Shown: positions 17,083 through 25,986 of the stretch, one piece after another
Numbering within the stretch: position 1 is the stretch's first letter
Layout: every line of letters starts with the position of its first letter
Assembly: GCF_001570985.1 (NCBI RefSeq)
Contig: NZ_BCSS01000024.1
Coordinates: 1 to 51,548 of the forward strand
Length of the DNA stretch: 51,548 bases
From: Janibacter limosus NBRC 16128
Lineage (GTDB): Bacteria; Actinomycetota; Actinomycetes; Actinomycetales; Dermatophilaceae
Reading direction: 5' to 3'
Program-made: the position numbers and the translations under genes
Notes under the pieces: generated by a model
What the model saw: the letters and a program-made list of their open reading frames with translations, nothing else
What the model was told of the DNA's origin: nothing
Database searches by the model: none

Positions 17083-17805
17083 ATGGCCAGCAAGAGCGAC
17101 AAGCCCGTCAAGCCCAAGCGCGAAAACCCGTTCAAGCGGATCGCCAGCGTCTACAAGACGATCAAGGCGATCGACCCACAGGTGACCCTGTGGATGCTGC
17201 TCGGCTTCGTCGTGGTGCTCGGGGTCGGCACGCTGATCGGTCTGCTCATGGGCCACGTCATCGCCTCGCTGCTCATCTCGATCCCCTTCGCCGCGCTCGC
17301 CGCGATGATCGTGCTCTCCCGCCGTGGTGAGCGGGCTGCCTTCAAGCAGATGGAGGGCCAGCGCGGCGCCTCCATCGGCGGCCTGTCGGCGCTGCGTCGC
17401 GGCTGGTACTACGACCAGGAGCCGGTGGCCGCCGACGCGACCAAGCCGAGCGAGATCAACACCGCAGCCGTCGTCTTCCGCGCCCTGGGTCGCCCCGGCG
17501 TCGTGCTGCTCGGCGAGGGTCCCAAGCACCGCGTCGACAAGCTCTTCGCCAAGGAGTCCAAGAAGGTCAAGCGCGTCGCCCCCGGCGTCCCGGTCCACAC
17601 CTACATCGTCGGCTCCGGCGAGGGCGAGCTGGCTCCGCGCAAGATCCGGATGACGCTGACCAAGCTCAAGCCTGAGCTGTCCAAGGAGGAGATGTCGGTC
17701 GTCAACAAGCGGCTGAAGTCCCTTCCGGGTCTGCGCCAGGGCGTCCCTGCCGGCGTCGACCCGAGCCGTGCTCGCGCCAGCCGCGCCGCCCAGCGCGGCC
17801 GCTGA
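17083..17805 (+). CDS. DUF4191 domain-containing membrane protein
   Basis: The 240-aa protein has a short basic N-terminus (MASKSDKPVKPKRENPFKR). Two membrane helices follow (about residues 37-58 and 62-82), then a long soluble C-terminal region rich in lysine and arginine. This matches actinobacterial DUF4191 proteins, which often sit next to lipA and have no known function. It is leaderless by promoter geometry. The next gene starts 40 nt after its stop behind a GAGGAGAG site. Confidence 0.88.
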   Translation: MASKSDKPVKPKRENPFKRIASVYKTIKAIDPQVTLWMLLGFVVVLGVGTLIGLLMGHVIASLLISIPFAALAAMIVLSRRGERAAFKQMEGQRGASIGGLSALRRGWYYDQEPVAADATKPSEINTAAVVFRALGRPGVVLLGEGPKHRVDKLFAKESKKVKRVAPGVPVHTYIVGSGEGELAPRKIRMTLTKLKPELSKEEMSVVNKRLKSLPGLRQGVPAGVDPSRARASRAAQRGR

Positions 17806-17845
17806 GGCACCAGCCCCCACCCACGCCTCGTCGAGGAGAGCCGTC

Positions 17846-19123
17846 CTGCCTGCTGCACCGATCGCCCACGCCGAGGACCTCGCCGCCTTCGTCGACGCCT
17901 CCCCCTCGAGCTACCACGCAGCGACGGAGGTTGCTCGCCGCCTGCAGGACGCGGGCTTCACCGCACTCGACGAGACGCAGACCTGGCCGCAGGAGCCGGG
18001 CCACTACCTCGTCGTGCGTGACGGCGCCCTCATCGCGTGGGTCGTCCCGAGCGCGGCGACGACGACCACGCCCGTGCGGGTCTTCGGCGCCCACACCGAC
18101 TCCCCCGGGTTCAAGCTCAAGCCGCAGCCGACGACCGGGCGCCTCGGCTGGCTGCAGGCTGGCGTCGAGGTCTACGGCGGCCCGCTGCTGAACTCCTGGC
18201 TCGATCGTGAGCTGCGTCTGGCCGGCCGGCTGGTCCTCGACGACGGCACCGAGGTGCTCGCCGACTCCGGTCCGCTGCTGCGGCTGCCGCAGCTGGCGAT
18301 CCACCTCGACCGTGAGGCCAACGAGCGCTTCGCCCTCGACAAGCAGGCGCACACCCAGCCGGTGTGGGGGCTCGGTGCCCCCGAGTCGGCCGACCTGCTG
18401 GCCGAGCTCGCTGGCTCTGCCTCCGTCGACGCCGCACGCATCCGCGGCTACGACCTCGTCACCGCCGACGCCGCCCGGGGCGCCGTCTTCGGTCGCGACG
18501 ACGCCTTCTTCGCCGCGGGTCGTCTCGACGACCTCGCGTCCGTGCATGCCGGGACCGTCGCCATGACGGCCATCGGCAGCGACCTCGAGGCCGACCACAT
18601 CCCGGTGCTCGCCGTCTTCGACCACGAGGAGATCGGGTCGGCGACCCGCTCGGGTGCAGCAGGCCCCTTCCTCGAGGACGTGCTCGAACGCATCGGACTG
18701 GCCCTCGGCGCCGACCGGGGCGAGCGGATGCGCGCGCTGGCGTCCTCGTGGTGCGTCTCGAGCGATGTCGGCCACTCCGTGCACCCCAACTACGCGGGCA
18801 AGCACGACCCCCGGGTGCGACCGGTGCTCGGCTCGGGACCGATCCTGAAGATCAACGCCAACCAGCGCTACGCCACCGATGGGGTCGGGGCCGCCGCGTG
18901 GCACGGCTGGTGCGAGGCAGCGGGCGTGACGAGCCAGGAGTTCGTCTCCAACAACACGGTGCCGTGCGGCTCCACCATCGGGCCGATCACCGCGACCCGG
19001 CTGGGCATCCGCACCGTCGACGTCGGCATCCCGATCCTGTCGATGCACTCGGCTCGCGAGCTGGCCGGCACGAGCGACCTGTACGACCTGACCCGCGTGG
19101 CGGAGAGCTTCTTCCGCGGCTGA
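17846..19123 (+). CDS. M18 family aminopeptidase, apparent CTG start
   Basis: The 425-aa protein has M18 features: ASPSSYHAATEVARRL near the N-terminus, the metal site VFGAHTDSPGFKLK (H83, D85), AAGRLDDLASVHAG, the catalytic VFDHEEIGSATRSGA segment, and C-terminal ILSMHSARELAG. It is a cytosolic dinuclear-zinc aminopeptidase preferring acidic or neutral N-termini. There is no ATG, GTG or TTG near the conserved N-terminus. A CTG at 17846 sits 5 nt after a strong GAGGAGAG site and gives a family-like start. The only normal alternative is GTG at 17768, inside the DUF4191 gene and without a ribosome site. Confidence 0.9.
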   Translation: MPAAPIAHAEDLAAFVDASPSSYHAATEVARRLQDAGFTALDETQTWPQEPGHYLVVRDGALIAWVVPSAATTTTPVRVFGAHTDSPGFKLKPQPTTGRLGWLQAGVEVYGGPLLNSWLDRELRLAGRLVLDDGTEVLADSGPLLRLPQLAIHLDREANERFALDKQAHTQPVWGLGAPESADLLAELAGSASVDAARIRGYDLVTADAARGAVFGRDDAFFAAGRLDDLASVHAGTVAMTAIGSDLEADHIPVLAVFDHEEIGSATRSGAAGPFLEDVLERIGLALGADRGERMRALASSWCVSSDVGHSVHPNYAGKHDPRVRPVLGSGPILKINANQRYATDGVGAAAWHGWCEAAGVTSQEFVSNNTVPCGSTIGPITATRLGIRTVDVGIPILSMHSARELAGTSDLYDLTRVAESFFRG

Positions 19124-19161
19124 GCCCCACCCCATCCGTCCGTCCCTGCGCCGGGTGGGGC
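19124..19161. terminator. Hairpin after the M18 gene
   Basis: GCCCCACCC and GGGTGGGGC form a 9-bp perfect stem directly after the stop codon. It shares its last bases with the next hairpin, so the two cannot fold fully at once. Confidence 0.5.
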
Positions 19162-19187
19162 CCACATGAGGACTTCCTCATGTGGGC
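19160..19187. promoter_or_regulatory. Perfect 13-bp hairpin upstream of the glycosyltransferase operon
   Basis: GCCCACATGAGGA and its complement are separated by 2 nt, ending 39 nt before the first glycosyltransferase start. It could be an operator, or one arm of an attenuator with the overlapping hairpin at 19124-19161. Confidence 0.45.
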
Positions 19188-19226
19188 TTCACATCCGCCT
19201 CACGTGCAGCACCCAGTCTTACTCGG

Positions 19227-20459
19227 GTGAACACGACATCGCGGCGCCGCATCGCCTTCTACTCCCACGACACCCAGGGACTCGGGCACATCCGGCGCAA
19301 CATCGCGCTTGCCGCTGCCATGGTCGCCGCGGAGCCGCGGACAGACGTGCTCATCCTCACCGGGGCGCCCCAGGCGACCTCGCTCCCTCTGCCACCCAAC
19401 ACCGAGGTCATCACGGTGCCGACCGTGGCAAAGGACAGCGACGGTGGGTACGCCGCCGCGACCTTCGCCATGGACCTCGGCTCGCTGCTCGCCCTGCGCT
19501 CTGACGTCATCACGACGGCGTTGCGGGCCTTCCGTCCCGACGCGGTGGTCGTCGACAAGGTCGCTCGCGGCCTCGACGGTGAGCTCGAGCAGGGCCTCGA
19601 GGCCCTCAGGGAGATCACCGGCCACACGACCGGGCGCCGCCCCCGCGTCGTCCTCGGGCTGCGCGACATCCTCGACGACCCGCTGACCGCGATCCGTGAG
19701 TGGCGCTCGGCCGGCACGACCGAGGCGATCACGGAGCACTACGACGAGGTGTGGGTCTACGGCGACCGGTCCGTCGTCGACGTCGCCGCCGACTACGACC
19801 TGCCGGACGCCGTCGCCGACCGCATCCGCTACACCGGCTATCTCGCCGAGGGTCGCTCCGAGGGACTGGTCGCCCCCCGTGACGAGCCGCGCCGCGGTCC
19901 GATCCCCCGCCCCTACGTGCTGTGCATGGTCGGCGGCGGACAGGACGGCTACGACACGGCGCTCGCCTTCGCCCGCGCCACCTACCCGGACGGCCACACC
20001 GGCGTCATCGTCACCGGCCCCTACATGCAGCCCTCGCTGCGCTTCCGTCTGCAGGAGATCGCCGCCGAGCGCAGCGACTTGGTGATCCGCGGGTTCGTCT
20101 CCACCACGATCGAGCTCATCGGTGGCGCCGAGGCCGTCGTCTCCATGGGCGGCTACAACACGGTGTGCGAGGTGCTCACCGAGGACGTCCCGGCGCTCAT
20201 CGTGCCGAGGGTGCGTCCTCGGCAGGAGCAGCTCGTGCGCGCCGAGCGGCTCGTCGCGCTCGGGCTCATCGACTCGACACACCCCGACCTCGTCGCCCCG
20301 TCCACCCTGGGCGACTGGCTCGCCACCGCCGTGACGACCCCCCGACCGCACCGTCGCGGCGTCATCGCCCTCGACGGGCTGTGCCGCGTCCCCACCGTCC
20401 TCGCCGGTCTCCTCCGCCGACCGGCACCCGCTGACGACACCCAGGAGCTGGCCAGCTGA
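19227..20459 (+). CDS. Predicted glycosyltransferase, MurG/GT28-like (COG4671 type)
   Basis: A 410-aa GT-B fold protein. The N-terminus RRRIAFYSHDTQGLGHIRRN is characteristic of COG4671 predicted glycosyltransferases. A C-terminal donor-site region has GGYNTVCEVLTEDVPALIVP (about residues 308-327) and RVRPRQEQLVRAERL. It probably transfers a nucleotide-activated sugar to a lipid or cell-envelope acceptor; donor and acceptor are unknown. The GTG at 19227 is chosen over an upstream ATG at 19182, which falls in the hairpin. It is the first gene of a six-gene operon and overlaps the next by 1 nt (TGATG). Confidence 0.8.
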   Translation: MNTTSRRRIAFYSHDTQGLGHIRRNIALAAAMVAAEPRTDVLILTGAPQATSLPLPPNTEVITVPTVAKDSDGGYAAATFAMDLGSLLALRSDVITTALRAFRPDAVVVDKVARGLDGELEQGLEALREITGHTTGRRPRVVLGLRDILDDPLTAIREWRSAGTTEAITEHYDEVWVYGDRSVVDVAADYDLPDAVADRIRYTGYLAEGRSEGLVAPRDEPRRGPIPRPYVLCMVGGGQDGYDTALAFARATYPDGHTGVIVTGPYMQPSLRFRLQEIAAERSDLVIRGFVSTTIELIGGAEAVVSMGGYNTVCEVLTEDVPALIVPRVRPRQEQLVRAERLVALGLIDSTHPDLVAPSTLGDWLATAVTTPRPHRRGVIALDGLCRVPTVLAGLLRRPAPADDTQELAS

Positions 20460-21709
20460 TGACCACCACGACCCCCCGCGTCGGGTACGTCCTGAAGATG
20501 TACCCCCGCTTCTCCGAGACCTTCATCGTCCACGAGGTCCTCCAGCAGGAGGCCGCCGGCACCCACGTCGAGATCTTCTCGCTGCGCCTGCCGATCGACG
20601 GCCGCTTCCACGAGGCCCTCGCCCGCGTCCAGGCGCCCGTCACCTACCTCTCCCGCGAGCACAAGGCGAGCAGCTTCTGGAGCGCGCTGCGCGCCGCAGC
20701 CACGGAGGTGCCGACGATCGACGAGCACCTCGACGAGCTGCTCGCGGCGCCGGAGGACGAGGCGCTGGCCGCCGTCGAGCTCGCCGGCGCGATCCGCCGC
20801 TCCGGCCTGGAGCACCTGCACGCGCACTTCGGATCGATCGCCGCCGAGGTCGCCCGCCTGGCCGCCCGACTGGCCGGGATCACCTACTCCTTCACCGCCC
20901 ACGCCAAGGACATCTTCCACGAGGACGTCGTGCCTGCCACGCTCGCGAAGACGCTGCGGGAGGCGCACACGACGGTCACCGTCAGCGAGTACAACCTGCG
21001 CCACCTGCAGCGCGAGTTCGGCGCCGACGCCGACCACGTGGTCCGGCTCTACAACAGCATCGACCTGGAGGCCTTCCCCTTCGAGGCGAAGGGAGAGACG
21101 AGCCATCCCGCACGCGTCGCCGCCGTGGGCCGGCTGGTCGAGAAGAAGGGCTTCGCCGACCTGCTCACCGCCGTGCGTTCGCTCGTCGACGACGGCCGCG
21201 ACGTGCAGGTCGACCTCGTCGGCACCGGCCCATTGGAGGCGGCGCTGCGCGGTCAGGTCGAGCAGCTGGGCCTCGGCGACGTCGTGACGATGCACGGGGC
21301 ACTACCGCAGTCGCAGGTGCGCGAGATCGTCGCTGCCGCCGACGTCTTCGCTGCGCCCTGCATCATCGGCGCCGACGGCAACCGGGACGGTCTGCCGACC
21401 GTCCTGCTGGAGGCGCTCGCGCTCGGCACGCCGTCGCTCTCGACCCCGGTGACCGGCATCCCCGAGATCATCCGCCACGAGGAGACCGGGCTGCTCGTGC
21501 CCGAGTCCGACCCACAGGCTCTCGCCGCGGCTCTGGCCCGCACCCTCGATGAACCACAGGCGGCCGCCGCGCGCGCCCGCGCTGCTCGCGCGCTCCTCGA
21601 GGCGGATTTCGACTTCCGTGACCACGCGATCAGCCTCCAGGGGATCTTCCGCGAGGGGATCGCCTCTCGGGCTCGCCCGGTCGCGGCCGAGGAGCGTGAG
21701 GTGGCATGA
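20459..21709 (+). CDS. Glycosyltransferase family 4, WcaL/colanic-acid type
   Basis: The 416-aa GT-B protein has VLKMYPRFSETFIVHEV at the N-terminus and LHAHFGSIAAEVARLAA, FTAHAKDIFHEDVV mid-domain. The GT4 donor site is GNRDGLPTVLLEALALGTP with the retained ExxxxxxxE pattern near residues 310-325. Relatives build colanic acid and similar surface polysaccharides. Its ATG shares one base with the previous stop, and its own stop overlaps the next gene as ATGA. It acts in the cytosol on an acceptor likely passed between the three transferases of this operon (inference). Confidence 0.85.
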   Translation: MTTTTPRVGYVLKMYPRFSETFIVHEVLQQEAAGTHVEIFSLRLPIDGRFHEALARVQAPVTYLSREHKASSFWSALRAAATEVPTIDEHLDELLAAPEDEALAAVELAGAIRRSGLEHLHAHFGSIAAEVARLAARLAGITYSFTAHAKDIFHEDVVPATLAKTLREAHTTVTVSEYNLRHLQREFGADADHVVRLYNSIDLEAFPFEAKGETSHPARVAAVGRLVEKKGFADLLTAVRSLVDDGRDVQVDLVGTGPLEAALRGQVEQLGLGDVVTMHGALPQSQVREIVAAADVFAAPCIIGADGNRDGLPTVLLEALALGTPSLSTPVTGIPEIIRHEETGLLVPESDPQALAAALARTLDEPQAAAARARAARALLEADFDFRDHAISLQGIFREGIASRARPVAAEEREVA

Positions 21710-22896
21710 ACCGCATCGCCTACGTCTGCACCGACCCGGGCATCCCGGTCTTCGGGAGCAAGGGCGCCTCGGTGCATGTCCAGGCCGTCGTCCGCGAGCT
21801 GCGCCGGCGCGGCGCCGAGGTCCACCTCGTCGCAGCCCGCATCGGCGGAGACCTGCCGCGTGACCTCGACGGTGTCGTCGTCCACGAGCTGCCCACGATC
21901 GAGGGCTCCCCAGGTCTCGGGCGTGAGCAGTCCGCCCAGCAGTCCGCTCGCGCAGCCGCCGACGTCCTCGCCCGGCTGCACCACGATGCCCCGGTGGACC
22001 TGGTCTACGAGCGCTACTCCCTGTGGTCCGACGCCGCGATGACGTGGGCGCAGGACCATGCGGTCGCCAGCGTGCTCGAGGTCAACGCCCCGCTCATCGA
22101 CGAGCAGTCGGAGCACCGCGTCCTCGCCGACCGCGCCGGGGCCGAGGCCGTCGCCACCCGCGCCTTCGACGCCGCCGGCTCGGTCATCACCGTCTCGGCG
22201 CCCGTCGCCCGCTGGGTGACAGCCCGTACCCACAACCATGAGGTCCACGTGGTCCCCAATGGCGTGGACACCCGCTTCATCCGGCCCTCGACGAAGGGTG
22301 CGGGCTCCCCCTTCGTCATCGGGTTCGTCGGCACGCTCAAGCCCTGGCACGGCCTCGAGGTGCTGCTCGAGGCCTTCACGCGGCTGGCGCGCACCGACGA
22401 GAGCACCCGTCTGCGGCTCGTCGGCCATGGCCCGCAGTACGCAGCCCTCGCCGCGCAGGCCGACGAGCTCGGCATCGCCCACAGGGTCGACCTCGTCGGG
22501 GCGGTCGCGCCGCAGGAGATGCCCGCGCAGCTCGCGGCGATGGACATCGCGGTCGCGCCCTACCCCCAGCTCCCGGACTTCTACTTCTCCCCGCTGAAGC
22601 TCTACGAGTACCTCGCCGCGGGACTGCCCGTCGTGGCGAGCGACATCGGCCCGTGCGCCGAGATCCTGGACGGTGGTGCCCTGGGGGTGCTCGTCACGCC
22701 CGGTGACGCCACCGAGCTAGCCGCCGCCCTGGCCGGGCTGCGCAGTGCCCCCCACCAGCGGGCCGAGCTCGGGCAGATGGGCCGCCGCGCCGCCGAGTCG
22801 CGCCACGACTGGAGCCTCGTCGTGTCGCGCATCCTCGCCACCGTGCCCACCCCGACGAGGAGCCTCGCCGACGACTTGCTCGGACGGATCGCATGA
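21706..22896 (+). CDS. Glycosyltransferase family 4
   Basis: The 396-aa GT-B protein has FGSKGASVHVQAVVRELRRR at the N-terminus, a VVPNGVDTRFIRP linker, and IGFVGTLKPWHGLEVLLEAF opening the C-terminal domain. The donor-site region is FYFSPLKLYEYLAAGLPVVAS. This is a retaining GT4 enzyme of the same broad family as the preceding gene but from a different subgroup. An ATGA overlap links it to both neighbours. The exact sugar is unknown. Confidence 0.87.
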   Translation: MNRIAYVCTDPGIPVFGSKGASVHVQAVVRELRRRGAEVHLVAARIGGDLPRDLDGVVVHELPTIEGSPGLGREQSAQQSARAAADVLARLHHDAPVDLVYERYSLWSDAAMTWAQDHAVASVLEVNAPLIDEQSEHRVLADRAGAEAVATRAFDAAGSVITVSAPVARWVTARTHNHEVHVVPNGVDTRFIRPSTKGAGSPFVIGFVGTLKPWHGLEVLLEAFTRLARTDESTRLRLVGHGPQYAALAAQADELGIAHRVDLVGAVAPQEMPAQLAAMDIAVAPYPQLPDFYFSPLKLYEYLAAGLPVVASDIGPCAEILDGGALGVLVTPGDATELAAALAGLRSAPHQRAELGQMGRRAAESRHDWSLVVSRILATVPTPTRSLADDLLGRIA

Positions 22897-24785
22897 GCGA
22901 GGCCGCACTGCGCAAGAAGAAGAAGCCCAAGGACCTCCGCGAGGCGATCCCGGGGCTGAAGCGCCTGCTCCCGCACGTGCGACCGCACCTGCGCCACCAG
23001 CGCACGCTCATCGCCGGGGGCGGCGCCGCGATGGCCCTCGAGGTCATCATGCGACTCCTCGAGCCCTGGCCGATGAAGTTCGTCATCGACGGCGTCATCG
23101 GCCACCTCGGGGCGGACATCAACCAGGAGCAGCCGGCCGACCTCCAGCAGGTGCTCGTCCTGGCCTGCCTCGGCCTGCTCGTCGTCGTCCTCGTGCGCGC
23201 CGCCGCGAGCTACGCGATGACGGTCTGCTTCGCGCTCGCGGGCAACCGCTTGCTCACCTCGGTGCGTGCTGACGCCTTCGCCCACCTGCAGCGGCTCTCC
23301 ATGACCTTCCACGACAAGGCGCGCACCGGCGACCTCGTCCAGCGCATCACGAGTGACGTCGGCCGACTCAAGGAGGTCGCGGTCACCGCCGCGCTGCCGC
23401 TCCTGGGCAACCTGCTGACGCTCGCGGTGATGCTCGTCGTCGTCTTCGTCCTCGACTGGCAGCTCGCGCTGTGCATGCTCGTCGTCTTCCCCGTCTTCCT
23501 CCTCACGGGACGCTCGGCGACCAGCAAGATCCACACCGTCTCGCGCAAGCAGCGCAAGGCGGAGGGGCAGCTGGCCACCCTCGCGACCGAGACCCTCGGG
23601 TCGATGAAGGTCGTCCAGGCCTACACGCTCGAGGACGAGATGCAGTCCCGCTTCGCCTCCGACAATGTCAAGACCCTCAAGGACGGCGTCCAGGCCAAAA
23701 AGCTGTCCGCGGGGCTCGAGCGCTCCACCGACGTGCTGGTCGGCCTCGCGACGGCCATCGTCCTCTTCGTCGGAGCCCAGCGCGTGCTGGCCGGCGCGCT
23801 GACCCCCGGCGAGCTCGTCGTCTTCGTCACCTACCTCAAGGCGGCCTTCAAGCCGATGCGCGACCTGGCGAAGTACACCGGCCGCATCGCCCAGGCCGCC
23901 GCGTCCGCCGAGCGCGTCGTCGACCTCCTCGAGACCGAGCCGACCGTGCGGGACGCCTCGTGGGCCCGATCCGGGCGCCGCGTCACCGGTCACGTCGAGC
24001 TGTCCGACGTGTGGTTCTCCTATGTCCCCGGACACCCGGTGCTGCGTGGGATCGACCTGCGCATCACGCCCGGGCAGCGGGTCGCCATCGCCGGGCCCTC
24101 GGGCGCCGGCAAGTCCTCGCTCGCCGGGCTGCTGATGCGCATGCACGACCCGGACTCCGGATCGGTGCGGCTCGATGGTTGGGACGTGCAGGACCTCACC
24201 GTCCACGACGTGCGCAGCCAGGTCGCGGTGGTTCTCCAGGAGAGCCTGCTCTTTGCGACGAGCATCCGCGACAACATCGCCATGGGCGCCAGGGAGGGTG
24301 CCGGTCAGGTGAGCGACCAGCAGGTCGAGGCAGCCGCTCGCGTCGCAGGTGCGCACGAGTTCATCACCGCCCTGCCCCAGGCCTACGAGACGGTCGTGTC
24401 GGAACGGGGCACCACCCTCTCCGGTGGCCAGCGGCAGCGGATCGCGATCGCCCGCGCCGTGGTCCGGGACGCGCCGGTCATCATCCTCGACGAGGCCACG
24501 ACCGGGCTGGACGGCGAGACCGAGGTCGAGGTCACCGCAGCGCTCGACCGACTCACCCGCGACCGGACGACGATCATCATCACCCACGACCTCGAGTCCG
24601 CCCGCTCCGCGGACCGCCTCGTGTGGGTCGACGGCGGACGCATCGTCGACTCAGGTCGACCGGACGAGGTGCTCGCCCGGCACGAGGACGAGCTCGCCGG
24701 CGTCCTGGCCGGATCGCACGACACCGAGGAGCTGCGGGCCAGCAGCTCGGTGACGAAGGACGGTGCAGAGCATGCGCTCAACTGA
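22893..24785 (+). CDS. ABC transporter, fused permease and ATPase (exporter type)
   Basis: The 630-aa half-transporter has a cytosolic basic start (ALRKKKKPKDLRE) and a six-helix ABC1-type membrane domain to about residue 340. The ATPase has Walker A GPSGAGKSSL (K407), Q-loop VVLQESLLF, signature LSGGQRQRIAIARA, Walker B VIILDEATTGLD and H-loop THDLES. This architecture (MsbA/multidrug/lipid exporters) exports or flips an amphipathic substrate. Its position between glycosyltransferases and phosphotransferases suggests it exports the glycosylated product. A homodimer is expected because only one such gene is present. Confidence 0.92.
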   Translation: MSEAALRKKKKPKDLREAIPGLKRLLPHVRPHLRHQRTLIAGGGAAMALEVIMRLLEPWPMKFVIDGVIGHLGADINQEQPADLQQVLVLACLGLLVVVLVRAAASYAMTVCFALAGNRLLTSVRADAFAHLQRLSMTFHDKARTGDLVQRITSDVGRLKEVAVTAALPLLGNLLTLAVMLVVVFVLDWQLALCMLVVFPVFLLTGRSATSKIHTVSRKQRKAEGQLATLATETLGSMKVVQAYTLEDEMQSRFASDNVKTLKDGVQAKKLSAGLERSTDVLVGLATAIVLFVGAQRVLAGALTPGELVVFVTYLKAAFKPMRDLAKYTGRIAQAAASAERVVDLLETEPTVRDASWARSGRRVTGHVELSDVWFSYVPGHPVLRGIDLRITPGQRVAIAGPSGAGKSSLAGLLMRMHDPDSGSVRLDGWDVQDLTVHDVRSQVAVVLQESLLFATSIRDNIAMGAREGAGQVSDQQVEAAARVAGAHEFITALPQAYETVVSERGTTLSGGQRQRIAIARAVVRDAPVIILDEATTGLDGETEVEVTAALDRLTRDRTTIIITHDLESARSADRLVWVDGGRIVDSGRPDEVLARHEDELAGVLAGSHDTEELRASSSVTKDGAEHALN

Positions 24786-25986
24786 GGCCCACGGGATGCT
24801 CGCCGCGCACGACACCGGACTACCCGGGTTGCGTGCCCTGCTCGATGACACCGTGCTGACCGAGCGGCTCGGTCAGCCGGTGACACGCAGCTACCTGCGC
24901 TACAAACCCGGCACGAGCGCCATCTCCCTGGTCGACGTCGGTGGCCGCGCGGCGATCGCCCACGCGTGGGGAGGCGCCGGACCGGAGAAGCGCGCCAAGG
25001 CCCTCCTGCACGTCGCGACCGAGGACGTGCTCCTCGACGACCCCGCCCGGGGGCTGCTCGTCGTCGACGCGATGGCCGACCGCCGACTCACCGCGCTGCA
25101 GCGCCTCGTCCGCAGCGAGCGGCTGGGTCCGTGGCTCGCCCGCCTGAGCCACGAGGTACCTGTCGACGCGACGCCGGTCACGCTGGCGCACAAGCCTGCT
25201 CGCCGCTGGGTGGGTCGAGTCCCGCTCGCGAGCACAGACCGGCAGGTGGTCCTGCGCGCTTATGGCCGAAGGGAGTACGACGCAGCCCTCGCTGCCCACG
25301 GACTCCTCGGCACCGTCGACGCCGTGCGACTCCCCCGCGTCCTCGGCTCCCACCGCCACGGGCTCATCGCCCTCGAACACCTGCCCGGCAGCGTGCTCGA
25401 CGAGCGGGTGCACGCCGCCGCGCTCCGACGCCTCGGCGCCTGCCTCGGAGGGCTGCACGCGAGCGCACCGGTCCGCGAGATCGACGTCGCAGGCGTGACG
25501 GCCGACCCCGTGGACCGTCTCGCTCCGGCCCTCGGTGGGTTGCCCCAGGAGGTGCGCGCCGTCGCCGAGACCGCGCAGCGCGCCCTACGCGCCGGGCCGG
25601 GAGCCGTCATCCATGGCGACTTCTCGCTCGACCAGGTCGTCGCCGACGGCCACTCGCTCGGCATCATCGACCTCGATCGGGTGCGACTGGGCAACCCTCT
25701 CGACGACATCGCGAGCCTCCTTGCGGCTGCTGCGTCGACCGCACTGCCCGAGGGCGGACCCGGCGGTGCGACGCGACTGATGGACCGTCTGCGCGACCCT
25801 CTCCTCGCTGGCCACGCGGCCACGTGGGTCGCCGGGTACACCGACGACCTCGGGCCTCGTACCGCGCTGGCGCTGCTCTCCCGGGCCGGCGAGCCCTTCC
25901 GCTCCGGCCTGCCGGACTGGCCTCGGGTGACCAGCGATCTGGTGCTGCTCGCCGGCACCCTCGCGAGCCAGCAGGTGGCGGCATGA
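24772..25986 (+). CDS. Phosphotransferase, aminoglycoside/choline kinase-like fold, Q in place of catalytic-loop N (first copy)
   Basis: The 404-aa protein has an APH-type C-lobe. The catalytic loop is VIHGDFSLDQVV (H281, D283), with Q288 where the metal-ligand asparagine normally sits. The metal aspartate segment is GIIDLDRVRLGNPLDD (D300/D302). The N-terminal 170 residues include a second-sheet-like region (VLRAYGRREYDAAL). Substrates of this fold are small hydroxylated molecules such as sugars, choline and aminoglycosides; here it is more likely an operon intermediate than a drug. The start is uncertain (GTG 24763, ATG 24772 or ATG 24796, all overlapping or abutting the ABC gene end). An ATGA overlap joins it to the next gene. 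Confidence 0.75.
   Translation: MRSTEAHGMLAAHDTGLPGLRALLDDTVLTERLGQPVTRSYLRYKPGTSAISLVDVGGRAAIAHAWGGAGPEKRAKALLHVATEDVLLDDPARGLLVVDAMADRRLTALQRLVRSERLGPWLARLSHEVPVDATPVTLAHKPARRWVGRVPLASTDRQVVLRAYGRREYDAALAAHGLLGTVDAVRLPRVLGSHRHGLIALEHLPGSVLDERVHAAALRRLGACLGGLHASAPVREIDVAGVTADPVDRLAPALGGLPQEVRAVAETAQRALRAGPGAVIHGDFSLDQVVADGHSLGIIDLDRVRLGNPLDDIASLLAAAASTALPEGGPGGATRLMDRLRDPLLAGHAATWVAGYTDDLGPRTALALLSRAGEPFRSGLPDWPRVTSDLVLLAGTLASQQVAA

Noticed and set aside
22602-24587. 661-aa reverse open frame opposite the ABC transporter
   Set aside because: A high-GC shadow: low-complexity D/E/R/H/Q composition, no ribosome site, and the forward frame carries all ABC motifs.
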